Positions 39,000 through 51,200 of a stretch of 64,000 bases of DNA are shown piece by piece. The translations under genes and the position numbers were made by a program. Under the pieces are notes generated by a model. It searched no databases. It was not told the origin of the DNA and was given only the letters and a program-made list of their open reading frames with translations. Origin of the DNA: Alitta virens (Eukaryota > Annelida > Polychaeta > Phyllodocida > Nereididae); NCBI GenBank assembly GCA_932294295.1, contig OW028584.1, positions 29,262,470-29,326,469 on the forward strand. Direction: 5' to 3'. The first letter of the stretch is position 1, and each line of letters starts with the position of its first letter.

Positions 39000-39646
39000 A
39001 GTGTTTGGTCGCATTAGTGAAGCCGGTTTACGGCTAAAACCCAGTAAGTGTGAGTTATTCAGGAATAAGTGTCCTTTTAGGTCACATAGTGTGCCAAACT
39101 GGCGTGAAACCGGATCCTTGGAAAATCGAGGCTGTCTAAAACTGGCCTGAACCGCGTACGGTACAGGAAGTTCGCTGCTTCGTGGGCTTTGCATCATGTT
39201 ATAGGAAATATGTGCAGAACTTCGCAGACTTGGCAGCACCTCTCCACGCACTTACTTACAGATCACAGAGCTCTAGTGTGGTTGCACATTTTAAGGATGC
39301 AGAGGGAATGCTTGCTCGTTGGCTGGCTTTCCTTACAGAGTACAATTTTGCGATTGAGTACAGGGAAGGCAAAAAGCACGGGAACGCCGATGGCTGCTCA
39401 CGTATACCTGTGAGGGCCTGCAAACGGTTGGATTGCCCGGACCTAAGCCACCTGGAGGAAGATATCGTCGCTCTGGTCCAATGGAACATTATCAGAGAGG
39501 CGTCTTTCATCCGCCCTTGGTCCGAACTGCCCCTTAAAGTGCCCGAGGAGGGATCACTCAATCTTGCGGACAAAAAGATAAGCAAGGCGATGACTGTGAA
39601 TGTAATAGCACCAGATCATTCCGCCCCTGCTTTTCCCTCAAATTAG
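39000..39646 (+). pseudogene. RT connection and RNase H remnant with the catalytic core deleted
   Basis: From 39182 the frame encodes GFASCYRKYVQNFADLAAPLH, the RT connection/RNase H junction. After the next few codons the sequence jumps to TDHRALVWL (about 39258, in a neighbouring frame). ARWLAFLTEYNFAIEYREGK and HGNADGCSR (39313-39408) follow; these are the C-terminal end of RNase H and its linker. The roughly 100 residues that normally hold the RNase H Asp/Glu residues are missing, so this copy has lost RNase H as well as suffering a frameshift. Confidence 0.75.
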
Positions 39647-39839
39647 ATAGATGATTTTACGTTAGAAAAATCCGGGAGGCTCAGGCAAAAGACCCTGCAA
39701 TAGTTGCAGCCAAAACCTGGTTGACAGACCCAGAGGCCCGTCTTACGCCCACATAGCCGATCAACTGGCAAGAGTACGTGATATTTGGGTCCAATTTTAC
39801 TGCCTGCACCTGAAGGACGGCATCGTATATAGGCAAAAT

Positions 39840-41012
39840 CGTGGCCTGTCGAGTTACGACGCCAATTATTTGACTTGCTCCACTCATCAAAGTAAGGAGG
39901 TCATATGGGCATAGGCGAAATTCCGGAGGAGGTTCTATTGGCCCGGCTACAAAGAGGACATTATACGCTGGGTTAATTGGTGCAATCCATGTCAGAGGCG
40001 GAGACAGGGAGCCAGACAACGTGTCCCATTGCACCAGGTCCCAGTAGGCATGCCTATGGAATGGCTGGCTATAGACATCTTGAGTCCGCTTCCAGTCACT
40101 AAGGCAGGAAACCACTACATTGTGGTCACAGGGGACTACTTCACCAAATGGACCGAGGCCTTTCCACTTCCGAACCAGGAGGCCTATACAGTGGCTGACT
40201 GCCTAGAAACCAGAAGCATGTAAAAAATCAATAAGTGTCTGCGTTGGATAGCTGGAGCAGCTTGTGCAATGCGCACTGTCCTGTTTTAGCCACTGGGGAT
40301 AGAGGACTTCACCCCAAGTGTTTCCATCCTCGCTGCATGGAGGCCCAGGACTTTTGAGGGCCACAGCGATCAAGGGACAAACTTTAAATCAAAGTTTTTC
40401 AAGAAATGTGTCGACTCCTAGGGGTGACAAGGACAATGGCCTACCACCCACAAAAAAGTGATGGGCTAGTCGAACATTTTAACCGTTCCCTACAAGACAT
40501 GCTAGCCAAGCTAGTAAATGATTACAGAAATGATTGGGATGGCGTCTTGCCATATGTTATGTGCACGTACAGGGCTACGCCCCATTGATGTTGGGACGCG
40601 AGGTCTTGCTCCCTGTTGATGTAATGTTTGGCCAGGCATTCACAGATAGGTCCCACTGTCCTGTGGAATATGTGGAATGGATCCGATCCGCCATGGAGCA
40701 GTCCTTCGAGCGATGTCGCATGGAATTACAGAGGGCAGCCCAGCAGACTGTCTACAAATGAATCATTTAATGTAGGTGATCGGATGCTCTTGTTCTACCC
40801 CTCCCCCTCTGGCAAAACAAAAGCTTGCACTCAAGTTTCTGGGACCTTACAAGGTCATCCGCAAACTTGGGGAGTTTAACTATGAGATCCAATCTCTGGT
40901 TACGGAAAAGAAAAAAGTTGTCCATGTCAAGTACGTGCTAGTGATTTGGTTAGGATCCCTGATTTTCCGCTCACAGATCCGTTTACAGACCCCTTGTTGT
41001 ATGAAAAGCTAG
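39840..41012 (+). pseudogene. Integrase (zinc-binding domain, DDE core, GPY/F tail), broken
   Basis: A zinc-binding-like stretch with YWPGYKEDI and CNPCQRRR lies at about 39920-40005. The core follows from 40029: MEWLAIDILSP with the first Asp and GDYFTKWTEAFPLPNQ. About 150 foreign-looking bases with stops (40215-40365) interrupt it. It resumes with DQGTNFKS (second Asp, about 40374) and YHPQKSDGLVEHFNRSLQ (Glu, near 40470), up to 40588. A C-terminal KFLGPYKVIRKLGEFNYEI near 40825 is the GPY/F module. Several frame changes make it non-functional. Confidence 0.85.
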
Positions 41013-41631
41013 ACTAGCTGCCCCCCTCTTGTTTCACAGGAGGCTACGCCACTGGGGCCGACTCCTGAACTTGCAGCGCCACCCATGCTCGCACACCCAG
41101 CGCCTTAGCCCACGTGGCCAGAGGGCACTGCCTGTGGCAAAGACACTGATAAACCATGATGTATTGCTAAGTTTCACAGTATTCATTGTTTTCTTATCTT
41201 GCCAAGTTTCTCTTAGTCAACGTTCATGTTGAGTAGATTGGATGTTTGGGTTGGCTATAATTTTATTCGGCATTTTCCTCATGTGTTTTGTAATGTTTTC
41301 TTGTGACAACTTTACAGGCTGACCTTATTAGTCACCATGACCTTTTTCTGTCCTCTGAGGTCACCTCATCCTAGGTCATCTCAGTAATTTTGCCAATATA
41401 GATTCCTTATTGTCTTATATTGGGTCATTGCCCTCGTTTTCCTTTTTTATTGGGGGGGTGGACAGAGATAAGGTCACACGGGTCAAGTGAGGTCATGGGC
41501 ATCAGAGGACGGCATGAGGCCTCCTTGCCGCACACCTTCCTGAGACTTCGAGAAGAGAGGTCGTAGTTGGCGTTTCAAGGTAAAGGACCATGTGCAATGC
41601 TGCAGTTGGAGAATGACCTGGGGAGGTCAGC

Positions 41632-43000
41632 GTGGTCTCTCGGATGGACGAAGACGGACAGACTAATGAACAGACAGACATGGTCTTGGCAGCCATACAA
41701 GCCGCTGGAATGTCGGAAACAGTCTTGGAAATTACGGCAAATGATGCCGAGGTCAGGGCGGTCTGTGGGGCCTCCCCAACAGGAGAAGAGCAAGGGGCCA
41801 TGGCTCCAGATTATTGGAGCAAGGAAAGACTACCATCTACACGAAGTCATGGTCGGCTTACATGTAATGGCAGTCTGCAACTTTTAAGGAAATGGACAAG
41901 CTCGTCCCCTCCTGTACGTCGGAAACGAGGAGTGAGATGGCCAAGGTGAGACGTTATCTTCGCCTTCGTCCTCGGAGGGAAGATATGTCCATTTTGAGTG
42001 CATGGATAATTGGAGACCTGGGGGTGGCCACCACCCAGGAAGCCGTGATGGACGACTAGGCGTCCATGGTACGTTCGTTGAGACATGCAGGAGAGGGCAC
42101 CCGAGTCAATTGGGCCCCCACGTGGCCCGAAGGTGGAGACCAAGGGCCCATCATCCGAGACATCAGACAGTGACCCACGGATAGTGGCCACTGTCGCTGC
42201 AATCATTCTACCAGGGCCGAGCAGACCTCAACGACCAGGACGCCTATGGATCAACCTCCAGCAGCCCCGCTTTTGGGATCTGCTACAGAGGATCCAATGG
42301 AAAGGGACCCCTCGTTTAGCGAGGAGGACCTTGCAGAACCGAACCCATAACGTCTCCCAGAGTTCGCGAGGATCGGACATGTCTTGGTCTCCAGCAGCTT
42401 ACATGTGTGCCACATGTGGGAAGGGCATGGGCAGCAGGGTAGGACTGCAACACCACGTTAGCGTGGAAAATGTTATTATTTATACGGGGTTTAAGTGCCC
42501 CTATTGCCGTGCAGCACTACCGGCGGACCGGCAAACCAATTTCTGGAGACACCTGGAAAGGTCCTATCACATTGGACGCCAGGAGGCTGAAAGGATCGCC
42601 GCCAACACGCCCCTCACAACAATAAGGGGGCCCAACACGGACGCATACATGCCCTCTACTCCCCTCACCAGTAGTTACAGCGACCTGGACGGTAACCTCC
42701 CACTGTGCCAAGAGGCCAGACACCCGGCAGGACCCCCAACAAGGACCGGGATTCAGCTGTGCCCACCGACCGGATGTCTTCGCGACACTCCACGACGAGA
42801 AAACAGACAGCACCCCGTGCATCTGGACGAACGCCCCAGGGGGTGGAGCAGCAAACAGTGTCCCGTGAATAATATGAGGACATTGTCCAAGAGGTCCAGA
42901 GGGTGCGCTGCCAAGTGTCAGAGGGAGCTAGAGAGCTGGAGGAGCTGAAGGGCAAGCTGAGGGCAGAAAAGCAAACGGACCTGCTCTAAGCCGAGGTCGA
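41632..43000 (+). pseudogene. Extra reading frame behind integrase with two C2H2-type zinc fingers and a coiled-coil tail
   Basis: I do not recognise a family. Between integrase and the 3' LTR are about 2.5 kb with coding-like blocks. Frame 1, 41632-41949, starts in MDEDGQTNEQTDMVLAAIQA. Frame 3, from about 41943, continues with IIGDLGVATTQEAV up to a stop. Frame 1, 42085-42948 (287 codons), contains a C-x2-C...HH finger (CATCGKG, LQHH) and CPYCRAALP...HLERSYH, a second Cys2-His2 arrangement. Frame 3, near 42876-42990, encodes a Glu/Lys-rich heptad segment with ELEELKGKL. Alternating frames suggest one longer ancestral protein broken by frameshifts. It could be an element-encoded accessory gene or captured host sequence. 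I see no signal peptide or membrane segment that would suggest an envelope gene. Confidence 0.5.
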
Positions 43001-43618
43001 CTGCCTGACACATGCCAGGAACCTGTGGTGGGAGGAAGAGCATCGGGCACGAGGCCCTCCCCACCATTAAAATCCTAACTTTCTTCCACACAATCACGCC
43101 TGGGACCGGCGGCTGGAGAGGAGCTGCAGACCTACAGTGGCATGAGACAAAGCATGAGGTCGGTATGCTATTAAGGTCGAGCGGCACGGCCCGCTTAAAT
43201 AGTGACCATGATACGATCGAAACTGAGGAGTACCACGGAAACTGAGGGATCCAAGGTTGACAACGCAGAGGAGATTCTCCAAAATCACTGAAAAAGCTGG
43301 GGAAAGACCCAGCCTGGTATTAAGACTTTCCAGTAACCTGTGTTTATGACTGGCCTCAGTAGGCATGTGACACTTTAAACCAGCCAATGTTTACCAGGAC
43401 TGGACCATGGATTATTTTGCAATTGTATTTTTGATACCCATGCACTGTCTTGTATATGGATGATTTGAACTGTCACATTTTGTGTATTTTGATTAATTGC
43501 ATTTGTCAATTGTATTTTCTGTCCTTTATGAATTATATGTCGCTGACTGCTGTCACGCCTACACAGCACCAATTGTATGAAGAACATGGGGACATGTTCC
43601 CAATGAGAGAGAGGGTAA

Positions 43619-43838
43619 TGTGGTGACCTGGGTCACTGACCTGGTGAGCCACGCGTCAGGAATGCGTACTGGGCGACCCCAGCTAGACCACGTGCTCGTG
43701 GTCAGCGTTGGGTTGCCCCAGCCGCATCCTGGCAGTCTATAGCAGACGACAGAGTAGACGGGCTGTGTGGCGGGCGGGGTTTAATAAATGATAAGACGTT
43801 TCTTTGCATTGAATGTTCTCTTTGGGAAGGACCTTACA
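43619..43838 (+). repeat. 3' LTR of the gypsy element
   Basis: This 220-base direct copy of the 5' LTR is preceded by the purine tract at 43605-43615 and followed by the 4-bp target duplication CTAC. It is longer than the 5' LTR by an internal segment. Confidence 0.88.
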
Positions 43839-44561
43839 CTACATTATGACATCAACACTTTTATAGATAGATATAGCTTAATATCATATGGGATATATAT
43901 TTATCCCTTGACTGAGCATAATTTTTCCCTGATACTGGTGTTTTTCCCTGAGTGATATTGATCTAAGAGGGATGATATCAAAGGCTTGGAGGGACGATAT
44001 GGCTTTTAGAGTGACGATACGAGATTCAGCAATCATGCAGAGACAAGAACTGCAGGGACAACTTTTTTTATTTTTAACCAATGAGCAACCAATAATTAAA
44101 CGGGGATGATATATTTCGAATATAATCAGGAGCAATTTAGGACACACCTCCAAAAGTGGTATAATTACAGAACAATGCTTGAGGGTACTAATACCTTCAA
44201 ATGTTGTGCAGGAGATCTCAAAACTGCGACTTGTTGATCAACAACAAGTCACCACTCAGGCCATTGGTGAACTGTGACACTGTGCTCCTGGGCTTGTAAT
44301 CGGTCAGAAGTTGTATTTCTTTTATTCCTAAAAACCAATTCACAGATCCATGTGAAGTCATACAATGTATTATGCCACAGCGGTTGATTGAAGTGGAAGA
44401 GTCTTTATTACTGGGTTTACTTCGGACTAGAGTTGCCATAGACGGTAAAACAGTTCTATTCCGCCGAGCCCCCTAGCTGAAACAGCATTTTTAACCTTCT
44501 AAGATTTGCCATGGCCTGCCGAGTTTTGTGGCGGGAAAATGGCGATTACAAATTTACGTGG

Positions 44562-44713
44562 TCACATGATCAGTTGATCAGCTGACTTCATTCTGTAACA
44601 TGGCCGTCTTTGTCGCGGCGGTACATTTGTCACGAGACTTTTAAACGAATTTAAGAGGAACAGGAGCCAATTCTGACATTTTTGGAGCAGATATAGTTAG
44701 TTAAGCTTCAAAC
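44562..44713 (+). promoter_or_regulatory. STARD3 5' region: CLEAR-like E-box and short uORF
   Basis: TCACATGA at 44562-44569 (in GTCACATGATC) is an M-box/CLEAR-like E-box, close to the MiT/TFE site GTCACGTGAC. It lies about 145 bases before the STARD3 ATG. A 14-codon upstream reading frame starts at 44600 (AACATGGCC) and stops with TAA at 44642-44644, before the main ATG at 44714. The sequence is GC-richer than its surroundings. The transcription start is unknown, so whether the uORF lies in the mRNA is inference. Confidence 0.35.
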
Positions 44714-45203
44714 ATGGCGTCTGGAAGCATTAATTCGGTGTGTATGAATGGCATTAAGGCTCTGAAGAGAGTCAGAAGAGTTTTTTTTTTTTTTCCAGAG
44801 ACGAGTCATAATTTTTGACAATGTTTTCAATGACAATGAATAGATCTATACTATAGCATAGGTCTCTCCCTCGAGTCTCTCTTGAATTACTTGTGAAAGC
44901 AAGTTATTTTACTTACACAAATAAGGTCATTCCATAGAAAATGGAACTGGGCTTAAAATACTTAGATAAATATAAAGTTAATTTAGGCCTCGATTGCCGT
45001 AATTGTGCACTGGTCTTAATCAATGCACTAATAATATAAATAGAGCGATATTTTCTGATTTCAAAGTTGAGCAATGCATTCCTTCATCAATTCATTGCTC
45101 GGTGTAAAATTTGAAAATTGTGAATAACAAAAAAGCATTAAAATAAGAAAATTTCATTCATTTGAAATATGAAGTGATAAACTGATAAATGTACATTTAC
45201 TAC

Positions 45204-45275
<72 letters not shown>

Positions 45276-48200
45276 ACACAGAAAGTAAGTGGCATGTATC
45301 CAGCAACTAAGATCACCGGCAATATGTATACAAATGTAAGGCAAGTCCTACCTGGCAAGCTATATAGCCAGGTTCATCATACGGAGAGTCGTAGGGATAA
45401 AAGTCTGTTGTAATTAAGTATATTTATATATAACGTGATATTAAGTATAACGTGATATTACATTGTATTATTATTAGCCATGTTCTGAAGTCAAGGATGT
45501 GAAACTAAAACTACTTGCTGCTGTCAGTGCTGACATTGATTTTAAAATCAATTCAATGTCAAACAGTCCGAAGTAGCCCATCAGGTGCAGAAATACAGGA
45601 AGTAAAGCCCTAATCCACCCACCCACACCCCGCCCTTTGTTAAAAATCTGGAATTTGGCACCATTTTACAGAACACAGGCTTTTAAGAAAGCTTAACAAT
45701 CTGCTTAATGTAGAATTATTTTTGTTGCAGCGGCAGTCAGATATAGAGGACCAAGAACAGAAGACGAGGGCAGTTCGACAAGCTTTGTACAACTCTTACA
45801 GTAGTATGCCAGATGTCACAAGCTCAGGGTTCTATCAAAGGTATACTCAAGATGTTATTCTCTCTGTTGGACTTCTTCGATTTTAATTTGATTTTCGCTA
45901 AAAGATGATCCAGTTAAGCCTTGTTATAACAAAAATCTAGGTTTCCAAAGCTTTTCTTCATTATAATGAATTGTTTGGATAACTGATGCAGTTTAGCACA
46001 AGCCAGATAGGCTTATGTGTCCCTAAAAGTCTTATTAAGTGTCATATACAGCAGTGTATTCTTTCTTACATAGATGGGTCAATTAATTGCGTCCGCTTTT
46101 GAAAATTTCAAATTAGTTAAAACGGAGTACAATGTACTTTAGACTTTACTTGTACTACATCATCAGGGATGTAGTGAACATTAACCTGTATTATTGGTAT
46201 TCAAACTCTTTGTTTGCCAAGTGAAAAAATCTGTGACATCTATAAATATATACCACCTCAAATAATTAATTTGATATGTATGTGTGGTTAATTACTGTGT
46301 AATCAAATGAGTACAAAGTGCAACTCATGTGTGTTGTAAAATGCGTAGATAGCTATATAAATTCATTAATTGGGGTACTGCAAGGTGGTATTTTAAGCCC
46401 AAAGCTATTTAATGAATTTATGTCTGACCTACCAAACCATCTAAGTATAAACAATGGAATAGAAATAGACGGCACACATTTCACTCACCTCCTCTATGCA
46501 GATGACATAGTTCTCATATCTAACTCAGCTGCAGGCCTACAAAACAGTATCGATTCACTGCACAAATTCTGTGCTAAATGGCATCTTATAGTGAATATAT
46601 TAAAAACTAAAGTGATGAAAATTGGTACGAAAAGCTCTATTAATTTCATATATAACACTCAGAGTATAGAAAATGTAGACACATATAAATACCTAGGCCA
46701 CATCATCACAAATAACCATAAACGCATACATCACAAGGTGACAAGTCACTTAATAACCCAAGCCCAAAAGGCTCTCTTTGCTCTACGAAGTAAACTTAAA
46801 CCAGCATTGGGTCATATACCCCCTTTGCTTGCCATAAAAATGTTTGACAGTTATATACTTCCCATTCTAGAATATAATAGTGTACTATGGTCACAAAATT
46901 CCCCTATTTCTGAAATAGAGAAAGTGCAATTAGGTTACCTGAAGAATGTATTAAATGTACGAAAACAAACCCCTTCCTTAGCTGTGTATGCAGAAACAGG
47001 ACGATTTACACTTCACATCAGACAAAAACTTGCTACAGTAAACTACTGGGCAAGACTTCAGACAATGCCTAATAGTGAAATATTAAATAAGTGCTTGAAA
47101 ATACAAGAAAAACTACACACAAATGGTCAGAGAAACTGGTACACTAAAGTAAAGCATATCATCTCTGAAGCAAACATAATTAATTGGCAAGCTCTAGAAC
47201 CCAGCGTACTGACAAATAAGATAAAACTAGTACTTTATGACAATGAAAAGGATAGAATTCTTCATGAAATAAATGACACAAACGCCCAACCTAAACTTAG
47301 GACCTATAAAACATTTAAAACCAGCTACTGCATTGAGCCATACCTACTGTTAAATCTGCCCAAAAAAACATACAGTAATATAGCAAGATTCAGAGTTAGC
47401 TCCCACAATCTTAAAATTGAAACTGGTAGACATGAATCCCCAAAAATTCCTTTGCATGAGAGAATATGTGAATATTGTGACAGTGGTGAAATAGAAGATG
47501 AATCTCACTGCTTACTGACATGTAATAAAAATGAAATACCAAGGCTAGAATTACTTAATATAGCAACAGATAGTATACCTAATTTTCATGACCTAGAAAA
47601 ATCTCAACAATTCCAAGCCCTATTGTCATGTAAGAATCCAGAAGTGCTAAAGGCATTAGGCAACTTTCTAAATAGAGTTTTTTCATAATGTTAATTCAGT
47701 ATTGGTGCCCCCCTTCCACTAGACAGGGAACCTTTCAATTCAAACACCCCATGATGACAATCTCAGAGGTCAGCGCAATGTTGCTCTGAAGATTCCACTC
47801 ATTGACCCAGCCCATGGACACCCCCTTTCGCCATTTCAGAGGTCAGCGCAATGCTGCTCTGAAGACCCCACCCACTGACCCAACCCATGGACACCTTCTT
47901 TTGCCATTTTAACTGACTTTTTATTCAAATTTGTTTTGAAATCATTACAGTATTACCCACTTGAAGTATTGACCTGTACAGTATTAACTCTCATTTTTAT
48001 ATTCATGTATGTATATGTAAACAAAACTGGAACCGACTTTATCAAGTAAATATTTAGAAATACTGGTAGATTATAGATTGTATATATAGTAGATGTAGAC
48101 ACTAGACCTGTTTTTGTTATGTTGTATATTTGTTTGTTTTGTAATGTTGTATGACACATGTATCAATTCCTGATATCAGGCTTGTCAATAAAACGATATA

Positions 48201-51200
48201 TATATAATATTTTACAAACATTTGATAAAGGGTAAAACTGATTAGTTATACCATTGGTTATACACTGATCTCATATTCTGCTAAGGCCCTTAGGGCTATT
48301 CCATTTAAAAAAAGAGGGAGGGGGTGGACCAGAAGATTTTTCATATATTGGGAGAGGAAATAGTGTGGTGGTTGACCAGTATTGTCTTAATATCAAAATA
48401 TAGAAAGAAGCAGATATCAGGGGGTTTGTCTGAAATGATTTGGTCCACCCCACCACTCCCCCCCCCCTTTTAAATGGAACAACCCTTACATTGGAAGCCT
48501 CAGGTTAGTGTGACCTATGCATTGTTCAGTTCTGGTATTTATAAACCTTTTCTTACAATGCACAGGTGTATTTATAACATTGTATTAAGTGCCATGTAAA
48601 TCTACCTATCCATGTGTACGGCTCATTTATAACCACATTTGTGAATTTTCATGACTACAACACTTTGGTAGTTTATTATTTTATTGGCAAAATAGATAGA
48701 TAGATAATTTTATTATCCATACATGTGCATGATTTCAAACAATATAATTACAAATAAAATTGGCATAGATGCCAAGTAACATAAATATGTCTGCTTGCTA
48801 ATATCTTGCAATTGATAGCATGTTCAATGGTACTGCCATTAAATTATGATAATTCTGGTTAAAATATTAATATATTTATGTTAGTTTTTATGTGAAAATG
48901 ATGTGTCATTAAAGATAAACTACCTCTGCTGCATAGAATAATCTTGGACCTTATAAATGTTGAACCTTGGTCAAGAGTTCTTCATATGATAGTGAAACAT
49001 AATTGAACTAAACAAGGAAGTCACACCAGGAATTGTTGATATGAATTTAGCATTTATTCTAATATCTTTTATCCTTTCTCTTGCTTTTTCTCAATGCAGC
49101 GCAAGTTTATCAAACACGAGCACTAGCACCGTACGCCTTCCTGAAGATGAGTTGGTCTGTTGCGGCATCATGTCTCCAGTTCGGAGAACATTTTGTTTGT
49201 TGCTGTTGTTCGATTTCATCCTGACATTTATTCTGTGGATCATTTATAGCCAGGTTAGTGGATTTATTTACACGTACCTGGTTTGTTTTGGTTGATAATT
49301 TGCAAGGTGCAGGAAATGACATATATTGGCTGATAGCGAAGTTGTGACTTTAAAAATAATGACATCCAGGAGTGGATCCAAAACATTCTGAATGAAAAGG
49401 ATAGATTTGTCGCTAAACTTCCACCCATTCTGTCAGAATGCTCTGGATCTGCCTTTATTAGGCCATTCGTAATAATATTCCTGTTGCGGGTTGCATTACA
49501 CTTGAAAAAACCCATCAGGTAGGTAGGAATTTTTTTTTATTTTTTTACCTCAGAAAATACTAATATTTAACAGACATAGTTGCACTGGGGAAAAAAAAAA
49601 CCCCCCCTCAGTAAGTTCCAAACTGATCTAACTTTTATCTTCAAAAGCTTCCAAAAAAAAAGGCAAATAGATACCAGATGGCCGCGCAAAGCACCAGCGC
49701 CCCTAGTGAAAAAAAAATTTCTATGGACAAGCTGTAACAAAATTTGTCATACGCCCTGATTATTTCTATATGGTCTCATAACCCGCAACAGGAATGGCCT
49801 TTGTAAAGCCCGAAAATCCCCTTTTGGCCACAACTTCGCTATCGGTCACTGTAGATGTGATTAAATCAACAACAGAAAAAAGGGGAGGAATGAAAATATT
49901 TCAAGTAGCCAAAATTGTAATTGCACAATTATACTTTCTTTTATTGCCATTGTGAGGCAGGAGGCAAGTAGAGAAAAAAAATAGCAGTACCAGAAAGTAC
50001 AAAGTAACTGATCACTTCTTTATTAAAGGCAATATTTTCGTTTACAGACTTCTGGCGATCCCTTCCTTCATTCATTGTACAATCAAGTCTTTCATTTCAC
50101 CTTTAAAAAGTCTTTATTCGACACTGTGGTAAGTTTCTTCTCTTTTTAAAAATACATGTATTTAAAGAATTTATGTGAAGTTGTTACAAAAATGTATACC
50201 ACAAGGAGATGTAAATCTTAGGTGATTCTCAACATGAAATCATCGACCAAGCAGATTTTTAACTGCAAAATGTGCATTTCAAGTTTTCATTGCGAAAGTT
50301 AGAAACTTTTACATGTATTGGTCAAGTTTGACAATAACTGGTTAACCAAGACGGTTATTTTATAATGATATTTCATAAAGACATGGGCTCATTTTGACAT
50401 TCGGTCCGGCGAAGGAAAGTTGAACTTCAGGAAGACTGAGAACCGCAATGCTGTACACAACCACTGCATTCCAACTCCACCGGACTGAATTTTCATATTG
50501 TTGTGCCCTTCTATTGCATGACAACCTATCTTTAACGGCCAAAATGAGTGACCGCTTAACACATGTTTCACTGTAACCATTGGTAACATAATTTAGAAAT
50601 GTTTTTCCAAGCAAAAACCCAATGTTTTCAATTAGCAATAACTGCACCTCAGTTAAACCTCATTCAGGGGTCAAAATTCACTTAAAATTTTGGGAGTCGA
50701 ACGAACTCATAACAAAAATGTTTTTAGGAGTCCGTCTCCAAATATAGGAGTCAACTCCAAACGAAACAGGTTATTTGCCGGGCGATATAAACAAACAAGC
50801 TATTATGAAACTCCTTTAATTGAAAAACATTTATGCAGAATCTGAAAAAACTACCTCAAATTTATCGGAGTCAGATGGACTCCTTTGCACTCGGATTTTG
50901 AGTCTGAGTGAAATTTAGGGAGTCTTGAACTCAAGGACCCCTGCGAATTTCGAACCCTGTAACAAATGTTGGTTGTAATAATTAATATAGAACTTCCTGT
51001 TGAAGTTAATTAATTTAGCTTATCTTGTCTGTATTATAAGCTTTGTTTTAATGAGAAAGGTGGTTGTTAATGCTGTGGCTTGGTTGTTACATATTAGCCA
51101 GAGTTTTTTTTGGGTTAATTTTGAGTCATTATCAGTAGTGATGGGCCGAAGATCTCGTCAGTCACTTTATAAAAATTCACGACGATCGATTGGATGCTTT

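Larger units (their letters stand above)
35889..43838 (+). mobile_element. Ty3/gypsy LTR retrotransposon, near full length but degenerate
   Basis: Two direct LTRs (35889-36082 and 43619-43838), both beginning TGTGGTGACC and ending CCTTACA, flank a 7.5-kb interior. The 4-bp CTAC at 35885-35888 and 43839-43842 is the target duplication. A candidate primer-binding site starts TGG at 36085, 2 bases after the 5' LTR. A purine tract GAGAGAGAGGG is at 43605-43615. Interior order is gag with zinc knuckle, DTGA protease, reverse transcriptase, RNase H remnant, integrase (zinc-binding, DDE core, GPY/F tail), then a C2H2 zinc-finger region. This pol order identifies Ty3/gypsy. In-frame stops, frameshifts and deletions show that it is dead. 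The LTRs differ by a 30-odd-base indel and many substitutions, so the insertion is old. Confidence 0.9.

Noticed and set aside
41632..43000. Envelope gene of the gypsy element
   Set aside because: No signal peptide, membrane anchor or cleavage-like site is visible; the Cys/His pattern suggests zinc fingers instead.
45138..45413. Open frames across the TA repeat
   Set aside because: They consist of Tyr-Ile repeats from (TA)n and have no coding meaning.
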